Of a stretch of 64,000 bases of DNA, positions 25,571-37,400 are shown piece after piece (the stretch's first letter is position 1; the number at the start of each line of letters is the position of its first letter). The notes under the pieces were generated by a model that was not told where the DNA came from, ran no database searches, and saw nothing but the letters and a program-made list of their open reading frames with translations. The translations under genes were made by a program, and so were the position numbers. Origin of the DNA: Penelope pileata. Taxonomy: Eukaryota; Chordata; Aves; Galliformes; Cracidae. The DNA is taken from the NCBI GenBank assembly GCA_013396635.1, contig WBMW01005650.1, positions 4,718,156 through 4,782,155 of the forward strand. Direction: 5' to 3'.

Positions 25571-28500
25571 TCCCCACCAACTTTTAACTACCTCTTTTTA
25601 TTCAAGTGAATGTAGATGGATTTCAAAGATTTCATATTCACAATGAAATCATTCTGTTATTTCAGGTCCTGCATTGGGATATTGCTAGGTCTTTCCAATC
25701 AGGTGCTTCCTCACTTTACACTCTGCATAAAAACTATTCCAAAGAATATCCATACCTCCTCCTCATTACTATTCTCTTTTGACTGTAATATTCAAATGCT
25801 ACATTACAAAGCACCAGAGTTAGAAGGCAGGTTTCTGAACACAGATCCTGTTTGTTACTGGTTGCCACAGTCTTCAGTTCCTAGCTGCAAGAAAATGAGT
25901 AAATCTGAAATTGTAATTCCTTCAAAGTCCATCAGGATAATATAAATTTGCTCAAGCTCTTGACAATATGTGAAATACATTAGAAACATTGCATCTCTCA
26001 GGATGCATTGTATACACACTCCATAATAAGTCTTTAGATATAGGAAAACAGGTTAAGTCTATGATAATTTTTTCACTGAGGGATATAAATAAAATGTAGT
26101 TCCAAAACACAGAGATTTTATTCCAGGAGTTAGTGTCTAAACCCACTACTGAATTTAAGTGAAACTGAAATACAGCGATTCACAACTGTAGAACACAAAG
26201 GTACATGAAGAACTTAGACCTCAGGACAGGTGAAGTCTGTTGAAAGAGTTCACCATATTCGAAATTATCAGATTTCTGCAGGCCCTGCATTCTAAAGAGG
26301 CTGCTTCATTTATCCTAAGGGTTATATCCTGTCATATGATAGGAGAGCTAAAACAAAACGACTGTCAGTTTACTAAACCAGCACGTGAACACTTGTTCTC
26401 TTGCTATTTGTAGTCTCACATCTCTTTTGCCCAATGGAGTTTTCTGGAGCCATTTCACTTCCATTTGAACCTGCCCAGCTACCCCTAGGCCCACACACGT
26501 AACTGGATGTTCTCCAGTGTCCACTTCAGCCAAGGATTCTCACCTCAGTCACTCCGAACTCTCTTTGAACTTTTCATATCAGTGAACATGATTAACACTA
26601 GCTAGTCTGGTTTTTCTGTCAACTTTTAGGCCTAAGAAAAGAGCAGACAACCTCGGATTTGTCCATATGAATGACCATGGAGGTGTTTGTCATTCACAGG
26701 CCCACTTTCATCCATGGATTAACCGCATGGATTCGCCTGTGTGGGCTGGTGTATAACTGAGAAACAAAGAAATAATTCAGCCTTCAGTTCTACAGGAGAC
26801 AGGGTAAATAACCTGACCTAGCCAAATGTTTAAGCAGCTAAGACATTCATTTTCCACCAGCTTCCTTTGTAGTAAAGAAACAACTAAATAAATTATAAAG
26901 CAGATTTTAGAGAAAGGCTTGAAAAATTAATGGAAATCTGTGTGATCAAGCCTGGAAACGCCTGATGTGAAGCTAGCTGCATAGCTCTGATCAAATCAGA
27001 AAAGTCAGGGAACTGTTTCACATCAATGCAGACATCTCTGGGAATACTTTCATAGTGACACCACTTCAGCACACTTTATTAAACTTGTTAAGATACATTA
27101 TAATCACATCTGACAAATGAATAAGTTTGAATCTGTTCCAAAATGAATCTACGTATCTCTATAGTTAATTTACATGCTGGCTTAAAAATAGGAAATTATG
27201 CAGTAGAGATAATTGCCTCCTGAAAGGTGAAGTATAAAAGCAAAATAAATAAATCAACCAATAAAATGATTTGTTTTTCAGATGATCTAACTCTTAAACC
27301 TTCTCTGAGCTCTAGCAAAATAACACAGCCCATGGCAGAGAAAAGGAGTTGAGCAATTCCTCTTCATTTATCCTATTGCTAGGTTTTGAAAGCTTGAGTG
27401 AATTAATAGAAGCGAATTTATACTAGAAAGCTTTATTCTCACTACTACTTAAAATACACAAAATAATAGCAGTGATTATTTTGTGCTGATATTCAGGGAG
27501 CTACAGGTAGCACTGCATACTAACACGGCAGTACTGCTTTTACTTTAACATCCTGCTTTTTCTGGCTCAAACTTTACCCATTTGTGTTGACATTTTCTAT
27601 GAGTTTTTCTCTCCCTCAGCTTGAGCTTTTCTTTTCATTTTTGATGCTTTCATCCTGATCAGCTCAGCCATTTCTGACACTGCCAGTGGGAGAGAAGATT
27701 TTTGCACATGTAAACTAGTTCCCAGACTTTTTGTTTTGAAGCCTGCTAGCGTTTCCACACTTCCCACACATGTAAGCAGGCACTCAAAGATTAACAAGCA
27801 AAAGAGTCTGTTCTCAGTGACTGAACTGGAACCTTTCACAGCTCAAACTGTTTGATTTTGCTGACCAAATTTACCAGCATTGTATCTCCATTGGAAAGTG
27901 GGTATTAAATTCTATTTGTAACTGAACAGTGCATGTTCCAATACCCTGAAGTGAGTAAGCATGTCCTGTTCTTTGATAGTAAGGGTGCAGAAGGATTTTA
28001 GTAACTGAAGCTATAGACATAATAAGATAGTTGTTTGAAAAGCAGAGATCTTTTGTCTCCTTGTACTCTGCTGGCTTTCTAGCATTCACTGAGGAGAAAC
28101 CCAGTTGAATTATAAGCTAAAATAAGAAAGAAAACAAGTAGTCAAACTGCAGAGAAGGTGCCAAAACGTTGACTGGTCAAAAGAAGAAGAAGATGATGGC
28201 CAGGAATAAAACAGGGTTTATGCAGGATTAAGAGCTGAAACTTGGAAGGGCAGAAGCAAATCGGAGCTGATTAAGGAAGCATAGGTTTTGCTGGGCAAGA
28301 ACACCATCATAATGTACATGAACAAAGGGGCTAAATGACAACAATCTGTCATCAAATTATAAGGATGTTTAATTTTATTTCACTTTTTATTTTGCAAGGT
28401 GTATGTTTGGTGGAACATATAAACACTGAATTTCTAGAATGAAATATCCACATCACGGTACTTGCTAAATAAATCAGTAGTCACATTAGAGCAGAACATC

Positions 28501-28992
28501 GAAGAAACACTGTCAGACAGATACGGATAAACTCTCACTTAGTTCTATGGCTACTTACCTCTGAATAGCACGGTAGGCTTTTATTCTGACTATAGATCTT
28601 AATTTCATTTTGTACCTGCCACAACTTCTGTCACAGTTCATCAGAGATCTCCCACAGTCAAAAAATCTGGAGACCAGATACCGAGTGAATTAGTCAGCCT
28701 GGAGATCTAGTCCAGAAGCTATGACTTATGGAAAGCACATGGCAAGTGATACCAAATACACAACCCCAAGAAGTCTTGTGGCTTTGGCACTCCACTTTCA
28801 ATCACATAAAGCCAGATAAGCCATTTAAGAGAATTTATGAGCTCATAAAAATGAAATCACTTATGTGAAATACTTCCTATCACACAATCTGGAAAATTCA
28901 ACAATTGATTAAGCCTCAAAATACAACACCTATGCCTAGCGAAACCATCTGGTAAATAAATGTAAGAAAAGTCTCATTTTCTTCATTTCTAG

Positions 28993-29032
28993 GTCATATC
29001 CTCATAAATCCCTGAAAGTCTATCAAAAGCAG
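28993..29032 (+). other. Microexon-like segment, 40 bp, plus strand
   Basis: It is bounded by a strong acceptor (TTTTCTTCATTTCTAG) and a strong donor (AAGCAG then GTAAGC). Of three frames only one is open, giving SYPHKSLKVYQKQ after one split base and ending on a codon boundary. At 40 bp an open frame carries little weight. No neighbouring plus-strand exon of matching phase is convincing. Confidence 0.12.
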
Positions 29033-30630
29033 GTAAGCATCAATTCTTTCTCACAGGAAAACACTTCATAATGCAAAGGCAGCACTCAATATAATTTATA
29101 ATTTGCTACCATGCCATGCCATGCACACATAGCACAATGTTACTTAGTAGATATTTGCTGAAAAGAAAATGTGAAGCTCTAACAACAGTCACTTGCTGGA
29201 GAGGATAGAGAAAAACATATAACATATTTCACTCTGGGACTTAGGAGTAAATGCTTCAAATAGAATGTACTTTCTGGATGATGAAGAACACACAGACCAA
29301 AGCCACACAGAGAACTAATGACACCAGAATACAATTACAATTACAACTGATCCAAAGACTGCTCTCCAAAAGCAAACATTTTTTAAAACTGCTTTGGGAT
29401 CTATGTGGCAATTTAAGGTGGCTTCTTTAATGATGGAATTCTCACAACAATGGGAAAAGCTCTGTGCCATAAACTTGAAAAATGGTTACTTCTTTCCCAT
29501 ATAACACACAAGCATTTTGATTACTACTCTGCGCTAAAAGGATGTTTCAATTTAAAGCTCTTCAATGGGCTGCCAGGAATGGTCTGCTCAATGATAACTC
29601 TATTGTACAAGACAAGCGAGGAGAACATTACCTTTCTAAGTGGCCAGGAAAGTATGTTATTTACAGCCAAGTGACAAAACAAAAAGACGTGGAAAATGTC
29701 AAGGAGAAAATCCAAGACCCCAAGCATTAACAAATGGTCTGAAAAACATACCATTTTTTCTCCTTGTCCCTACCCCGTGCCTGTTGGTCTTTATATATCT
29801 GAAGTTTAAAAGTGATACACAATCTTCTAATAGAAGACTGAAAGCAAAAATGTGTCAAGATGATGGCTAATCAAGCAATGATAATCAACAAATGAACCGT
29901 CTCAGGAGAAGGGGGAAGAGGATATCTAAAACAAGTAATTGGAAGCTAATATATTTAGCTTAGTATCGTTTTTATTAGAAGTTTTATGCACATTTTATGT
30001 TAATGAGCTTGTTTTACTATTACTTGGGATATGGCTATCAGAATTTCATTTAAGTACAAAATTAAATGCCAAGATTATGATTTTCAAATGTTGCTACAAT
30101 TCTTTTTGAGACTATTTTCTATCTTCTTGCCATTGTGTGTTCTTAAACAACATGACATTATGTGAAAAATATTGATGTAAAATGGAAAAGAAAAGAAATA
30201 TCTTTGTCAAGAAGGTTGGTTAAAGTGAGGAGATCTTTAAAACAAGTTTGTCCATGGCAACTAAAACCTGAAGAAAAGTAGAGGAATTGGGACGGTGAGG
30301 ACGTGTATGTCAGGAAATGGCATACTTCAGAGGCAACGCTTGCTCTTGCATTTCTAACAATTTACCATTAGCAACAGATTACAGGTCTGAAATTCACTAT
30401 CCAGAAAAAAGAATGTCTTTCATAAATATTTAATGAAATACTAGTCTCCTGTTTTTCATTATGATTCCCTGACACACGTCAAGACACTAGCTGAAGGCCT
30501 GCATCTAGATTATTCTACTGTCTTCACTGGAAATTGGATCAGACTCAAAAATCAGAAATGGTAACAGAGGATTGACTAATCCCTCAGCACAAATATTCAA
30601 AAAAAAAACTTTGTTGTAAGACTGCCTTAC

Positions 30631-30706
30631 CTTATTTTCTTCAGGCTTTACAAATGGTGATAAAGCTCCCAGAAGCACTGAAGAGATGTAGAAGTTGAGC
30701 CATGGC
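30631..30706 (-). other. Exon-like segment, 76 bp, hydrophobic reading, minus strand
   Basis: The minus-strand acceptor CATTTTTGTCCAG ends just before 30706, and the donor (AATAAG then GTAAGG) follows 30631. Only one frame is open: one split base, then 25 codons whose middle (LNFYISSVLLGALSPFV) could span a membrane and whose end (KPEENK) is charged. It enters with one base of a split codon, the complement of the two bases left by the 60427-60822 segment on the same strand, but 30 kb separates them. No family is recognised. Confidence 0.18.
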
Positions 30707-31506
30707 CTGGACAAAAATGAAAAAAATTAGTTGGTGAATTTTTACATACAGTTTACCTGTCAGAAATTTGTGTCAGTCCTTCAGAAACAATTTTTGAGTT
30801 TGTCTCTACTGTATGTTTTGCTTATGCCTGAGCATGGAGATCTGGCCTGGTGAGGCATCTGACCCAATGTCAGTTTTCAAAATAATAAATATCACTAGCT
30901 CTCAGAATGAAAACAGCAAATAACAAACACTACTTCTTAGGTGACCCTAACTTTGGAAGGAAGATATACAACTGCCAATTATTTCACCTTTTGTGCACAT
31001 TTCCCTCTAGGATACAAGCAGTATCTGCCACAGAATATTAGTAAGCCCAAAATGTTTTCATTCTTTTGATGCCTATGCTGCTCAGGGAATTTAATTATGG
31101 TCTTTTTTTTGGAATGATTTACATTTGTAAGCATCAACTAGACAAGAGAGAAGAGAAATAAAAGAAAAATAAATGTTAAGGTTAATTAAAAGAAAGTAGT
31201 CATGATGTGAAACCTTCACAATAACAAAGAAACATTCAAAAGTTTGAAGTTGTGATGCTTCATCATGGCAACTAAACATTTGTAGAGTGACCTGACCAAT
31301 AATAGCTCAGGAGTATGTCTGGAGATTACTATGGTCTCAATCAAGTGTTGCATATAAACATGAGTTCAATTTTAAGAACCTGTACAACCCTAATGACTTC
31401 TAGAAGATATAAAAATGAACAAAGTACACGTTTCAGCTGACCACTTTGACACTGTTCACTTACATAGAATTTTTTTTTGAATACAGAAAATACACAGATA
31501 AGCAAA

Positions 31507-31912
31507 GCATGCTGGAGGCAGTACTGCAGACGGGGCCTCATGAGGGCAGAGCAGAGAGGAATAATCACCTTCCTTGCTCTACTGGTCATGCTTTTATTGA
31601 TGCAGCCCAGGATACTGTTGGTATTCTGGGCTGCAAGTGCACTCTGCTTCTTGTCCACCAGGACCCCCAAGTCCTTCTTTGCAGGGCTGCTCTCAATGAG
31701 TTCTTCTCCGACAGTACACATATCTGGGATCACTCTGACCGAAGTGCAACACCTTGCACCTAGCCTTGTTGAACTTCATCAGGTTCCCATGGGCCCACTT
31801 TTCAAGCCTGTCCTGGTCCCTCTGGATGGCATCCCTTTCTCCTATCAACTACACCACTCAGCTTGGCGTCGTCAGCAAACTTGCTGAGGGTCCCCCTGAT
31901 CCCACTGCACGT
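31507..31912 (-). mobile_element. CR1 LINE internal fragment (reverse transcriptase region)
   Basis: The reverse complement matches the CR1 reverse-transcriptase region from the catalytic FADD (minus strand, 31868-31879) through ELIESSPAKKDLGVLVD, a NSILGCINKSM segment and a PLCSALMRPRLQYC segment. The reading is broken by frame changes. Unlike ordinary CR1 copies it lacks its own 3' tail, ending abruptly near 31507. On the other side it abuts the 3' end of a different CR1 copy at 31913. It therefore looks like the remnant of an older element disrupted by later insertion and deletion. Confidence 0.92.
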
Positions 31913-32135
31913 CAGAATAGAATAGAACAGTTGGTAGGGACTTACAAAGATTACTGAGTCCAAGTGCCTGACCACTTCAGGGCCAACCAAAAGTTAAAGC
32001 ATCTTATTGACGGCATTACCCAAATGCCTCTTGAACACTGACAGGCTTGAGGCACTAACCACCTCTACTAGGAAGCCTATTCCAGTGTTTGATCACCTTC
32101 ACCATAAATAATTTTTTCCTAATATCCAGTTGGAA
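31913..32135 (-). mobile_element. CR1 LINE 3' fragment of a different subfamily
   Basis: It begins on the plus strand with repeated GAATA units (CAGAATAGAATAGAAC), the reverse complement of an ATTCT-type CR1 3' repeat, followed by the subfamily-specific tail with CCTGACCACTTCAGGGCCAA and AGCATCTTATTGA. This differs from the tail of the 16.7-kb copy and recalls the CR1-Y group, although I am not certain of the subfamily. The 5' edge fades near CCTAATATCCAGTTGG at about 32135. Confidence 0.88.
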
Positions 32136-33351
32136 TGATTATGATTTATGATATTTAAAATGATTAAATTGTGGTAGTATAGTATTGTTAGAACAGTTTC
32201 AGGCACCTGTTTAGAGTAAATGTATGCTTTTGTGCTTTTCGGTTAAATGAGCATGACAGCGTAAGAGTCTCTTCTAAAATCCATCAAACATTTGCTCTTC
32301 TACAGCGTTTTGCAGTGGCTGTACATGTGAATTTTAATATTGCTGATGATAACTGTTGGCCCAGCAGGAACTCTGTAATGACCTGTAGAGACAGTAAGCT
32401 CTTGCAGCAATTTACCACAGAGATAACGAATTGTAGCCATAGTCATCTGTCTATACAAATGTAAAAAAAAAGAAAAAAAAAAAACATTTCAAACATATCA
32501 AACCATGTAAATCAATCTAGGAGAGCACATGTTCATCTTTATGAACAGACTATGCACTGACAAGTAGATCACTCACAGCACTGACAGGCATGTTAGCAGC
32601 TTTCTTTTCCTTTACTTGAGATCCCAATATTACATGCTTGCTTAATACAGATGCAAATACCTACATTTACATTGCGGTTACAATCCGATCCATCATACTT
32701 TTACCAAAGCAGAAGCACTGGTGTCAATTAAGATTCTAGTAGGTGTCCAGTGTTCAAAAGGCATTTGCCTCTGGAATTCTGAACACAGAAGGTCTCTGTC
32801 ATGAAATATTTCTATTTTACAACTTTTGAAATGAAATATAATCATCTGAACTCTATTTAAATTACAAGAGTGCCAAAAAAGGAATCCCGAATGCCTAAAG
32901 AACTGAAGCACTGATGTAGTCTTTTTGATCCTAAGATCACAAGTTCATATGAAGTTGCAAATGCCTGTACAACTGAAATGCTGCTTTAAGGAAAACTGAC
33001 AACCACAAACTATAATTCAATCCACAAGAACAGAAACTCTTAGATAACAGAAACTCCTGGCTAACATGGTCACGACTGTCATTTCCATGTGAAGTTTTTG
33101 CCTGTAGCAATCTAAGACTGCTCCAGAAAAATCATGTGCTGTATTCTATCAGAAAAAGTTCTGTGGACTGATATACTTCCTTGTGCAGAGAGCAAAGACC
33201 ACTCATCTTCCCACCCATCCCTACAATGCCAGCGCAATGGACATACCAGAAGCTGACCTACTGTATTACAAATATTTAAGTTATTGGAGAAGCTTTCAGT
33301 AGATATAACAAGTTTTAAGATCTTAGTGTGGTCTTTAAAGCATAGATCATT

Positions 33352-33376
33352 ATCTCATTAAAAATTTTAATGAGAT
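33352..33376. repeat. 25-bp perfect palindrome with a one-base centre
   Basis: The arms ATCTCATTAAAA and TTTTAATGAGAT are exact reverse complements around a single central A. The structure is AT-rich and could extrude as a short cruciform or bind a dimeric homeodomain-type factor. No element termini or duplication flank it. Confidence 0.9.
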
Positions 33377-34391
33377 CTGAATTTGGGGTTGGACACAACT
33401 GAATTAAACATCATCTGGGAAGTTAACAGTGCATTTTTATGAATCTCTTTGCAAACTTGTTTTCCCTCGATCCATGTTATACTGCACTCTTTTTTTCTGT
33501 CCAAGAGGTACCATTGACAAAAAATCTCCCTATTGCTAAACATACTTTGGAAAAATACTCTGATTGTTATTGCAAGTTATAATTGCTCTCACTACTATTC
33601 CAATTTTTAGATCTATTCTTATATTCTTGACAATATATTTTAGCTATTAAATTAAAAACAGAAATGGGTTCCTAGGGAGATGGATGCCGTCCACTTTTCT
33701 GTACACATTGTAGAAAAATGCGGCCTTGATACTAATTAATGCTATGTTCATAATGATTAGATGCACCAAAAATCATTAGTAGGTAGCTTGAGTTAAAACT
33801 ATTATTAATGCTACTAAATGTCATGTGTCCTGAGTATTTCCTAATCCAAAGAGCTGGTACACATTAAATTGATGCTTTAAAGGTTGGAAATGTATTTGCA
33901 GTAAGTTTCTATTAACTCTTAGAAGAGCTCTCTACTAGCTCTTGAACGTATGCTTGATTTAAAAACACAGTCTTTAAAGACGGCCAGTATTCACTCACAG
34001 GTAGTCATTCTTTTCTGATTCCCTGTTCTACTTTTTCACAAACCTCCCTCATCTTTCCAAAGGAGTTCCTAAAGAAACTATCCTTACTCTAAGGTGTCCC
34101 ACCTTACTCTCAGTAAATCCAACTGGCAAAAAAAATAAAAAAATAAAAAAATCCAAACTAATCAGAAAAACAAAAACATTAACAATCCCTGAAACACATC
34201 TTCAAATAATTATAAAATGATTAAGATGATTAATGCTTCTAAGGCATGTCCCTACTATGCAGACCAGACCTACAACAAAATTCTCTTCAAAATATGTAAT
34301 CTAAGTTTTAGATAGTGTTTCAGGGTGCTCCTTTAAAGTACTTTGGAAAGAAAAAAATCAAAAATCTTACTGTCTGTATAAATAAACCATC

Positions 34392-34436
34392 TTTTTTTTT
34401 TTTTTTNNNNNNNNNNNNNTTTTTTTTTTTTTTTTT
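34392..34436. repeat. Poly-T tract containing a 13-N assembly gap
   Basis: T runs flank an N run at 34407-34419 on both sides, so the true length of the homopolymer is unknown. Any reading frame crossing it is meaningless. Confidence 0.98.
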
Positions 34437-37400
34437 AGGATCACGATGACGAACGTAGTAAGGAATATGCATATCCTGTAAACAGCTAGGAGACTAAAAC
34501 ATCCTGACAAAAACAGATACGTATCCATCTGTGATACGCATGCACTACAAAATTCGTAAATGAACTTTTGTATTGACTGAGAACAAAAATTGGCAGTCCT
34601 TGGATTAAGGTACACTTCACAAATTAAAGTACTAAGACAACTCCCCACAAACGATAGAAATATTTAAATTTGAAATTATATACAGCAGGCTTGCTCTGTT
34701 CTGGACTGGTAAGGCGCAGCCATTCATGGATGATAGTAATGCATCCAAGACATCTGTGTTTGGTAATCTGCTTCTCCAAAAATGAATGTGCAACCAGTTG
34801 AAAATACTATAAAGGTAAACACAAAAACAAAATTAAATTATCAGTAAGGAGCTCCTTCTCTCTTCTCAGATTGAAGTGAGAATATGAGGAATCATTCGAT
34901 GTCTTCTGTGCTTGGCTGGCAAGCAGAACTTCATGTCAATAGATGTTCAGTCAGCAAATGAATATAAATCTATAAAAAAAGATCTGCAGCATAGATAATA
35001 GAGTTGTAGTGAGGACTAGAGAAGAAAATTTTGCCTCAAGGATAGCACAGAAAATATATGTCAAATTCAGAACAGATGTTAGAAAGCTTATCAGGAGATT
35101 AAGCCGGTGAAATGGCCCTGAAACACAATGCATTCCCACATCTTGCGAAGTGCTAAGCATGATGCATCAACAACAACCAAGCACATGTAAGGAGAAAGAG
35201 GAAATTTTCTTTTGTTGTTTCAATTTCCTACGTATTCCTTAACCCATACAGAATCTGTGCTACTGCTTCTTAATAAAGAATCTGCCTCTCAGAGCCTACT
35301 GGTCAGGTTTATATTGCCCTCCCCTTACGCCATTCTGTCTTCCTAGAGACTGCAGTGCTGCAACAGAAGCTGGAGATTGCCCTCCCCTCAGTAATGAATA
35401 GGCCTAGTTTGTGTTACTACTTTCTTTTCTGCAAGAATCCTACAGAAGATTGGAAAGTACAGGCAAGCTGTACAACAGTCAGAAAGAAGAGAACAAGAGC
35501 ATGAGAGCCCACAGGAGAGTGCAAGCCCGTGAGATGAGTTTGCAGCTCCGTGTGTAAAAGCAGATTGCTTACAGCTCCAAAAAGCAGGGCAGGAAGAAAA
35601 CAAAATTTCTTTCTTTCATCATTTTTTTTTTAACACTGAAAATAGAATTTGGCATTCACCTGAACATGACTTTCAGGCACCATGTTTACCACAATGAATG
35701 CAGAAAAATACTGTTTGCTTACATCAGTATAGCACTAATTGTCATTCCTACTTTATTGAACTGTCATTTTAATTTCTCTTCCCTGGTAACCTAAGAAAAG
35801 CTGATACTGATTACACTAGATCATTCCAAGGAGTGGATATGTTGTGCTTAATGCACAGTTATTCAAAAAATGCATATTAAAAAGTATACTTTAAAAAAAA
35901 TCTTCATTCTCACTTCTATTTGAAGTTTTTGCATTGCATTTTTAACTTTTGCTCCTGTTTTTTCACACCTAACCCATTGCTTCCATGTCTGCTCAGGTAT
36001 AACTGAGTATAACAGGATCACTGTTAGCTCCAACTCATTGTTTAATATATTTGCTGGTACTGCAGTACACCACTAGTTACTGTAATACGAAAAATTTGTT
36101 TAGATTTAGACTCGACATGTAGATTCACAAAGCGACCGAGGTTCAGCGTGACCCTCTGGATGTGATCTACTCACACCCAAAATCATTTTAATTGATCATT
36201 GGAGTTCCCATGATCTTAATTTCCTCAAAACTGGATTAACAGAATTTTATCAATAGAAACTAACAAAGGAAAAAAGAAATACCTGTCGAAGAGCATCCTG
36301 TGTTACAATGCCACCAAATGCCAAACCATGTTTCTCTATCAAATGGTTTTCTCAAAGCATTTACCAATCTAATCAAAATGACTCTTCTTATCTTTTACTA
36401 TATAGTGCTTTTTAATCACTAGAGTGCGTCACAAATGTCAAAGAAAATGACAAAAGAGAAAAAGCAAGCTTTATTCATTACTTTCAGTATTCTTAACATA
36501 TTTCTCCCTCGACTTGTAACCACGCAGAGCACACCAAAAAGAAATGGTGAGAGAGGCTGAAGCAGCAAGCTGAGGAAGCCCAAGCACTGATGTGCACTTT
36601 GTCTCGATTGTCAGTGGCACAGCCAAGCGATTGGTCTCACTAGCCCCACATTTTCATTCCTTTGTCCTCACAGCCCATTGCTCTTCATTTTATTCCTCCA
36701 CTCTTGCCCTCCATTATCTACTTCATTCTGCTCTCCTATTTCTCACAAGTTGAACTATAATCCTTCACATAGCAATTTCTTGTCCTCTTCCCTAAAAAAC
36801 AAAATAGTTGAAGGAAAAATACAGCATCTTACCTTAACATTTATTTGCTTCTAGACACTTCATTTCTTTCACTTCTTGTCTTTCACTCATACACCTCACA
36901 AAAAGCAAAATTTTTACCTACACTCACAAATCAAAATAAGAAAATATCCTAGGTTGTTGAAATGCCTTCATGGAATCTTACAACATTTTTATTGCGAAAT
37001 AAAGCAGTTCCCACAGAAGCCAGAAGGGCACTCTACATTCTAAGAGTTGAACTCTGCTTAATAATTGACATTTTCTATTCAGCTGTTTGTTGAAAACTCA
37101 CATTTTGGATACCAAAGAATTCAGTTTTGAATTAAAACAGGATCCCTGGAGAATTTAATAGCATACTTCCCATAGTTTAGAATTTCTGAACAAGTCATCT
37201 TTTATCAGCCGTAATTGAAGTTGCCAAATTCAAGAACAGAACTGATGTGGCTACACACTGTGAAACCATTTAGTGACAGCACAAATACAGTGCACTGTAA
37301 TTAGCTAGCTGTGGTTACAAAAAGAATTGTACAGTGTACTGCTACCTCTACGCAAATTCCAAAAAAGTGCTTATGTTGTGCGTTGTTTCCAGGGTCATCA

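Larger units (their letters stand above)
22660..31506. other. Unique DNA without a recognised gene
   Basis: About 8.8 kb holding one assembly gap, one GC-richer block (25140-25570) and several weak exon-like segments, including plus 28993-29032 and minus 30631-30706. No transposon with family-level similarity is visible and no open frame contains a domain I can name. A TAAT-rich block around 24505-24660 looks like possible regulatory DNA. Confidence 0.55.

Noticed and set aside
25119..25580. 153-codon minus-strand frame
   Set aside because: It lies in a GC-richer block where long frames occur on both strands by composition; no domain or start context is convincing.
27597..27839. Minus-strand 80-codon frame with a basic tail that could be a last exon
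   Set aside because: No acceptor with clear consensus fits the frame, and no partner exon of matching phase is convincing.
28557..28625. Minus-strand segment ending in a good donor (CAGAG then GTAAGTAG)
   Set aside because: The upstream acceptor region has a poor pyrimidine tract and two frames are open, so neither border nor frame can be supported.
31446..31887. Plus-strand frames of 105 and 136 codons
   Set aside because: They are the opposite strand of the minus-oriented CR1 fragment.
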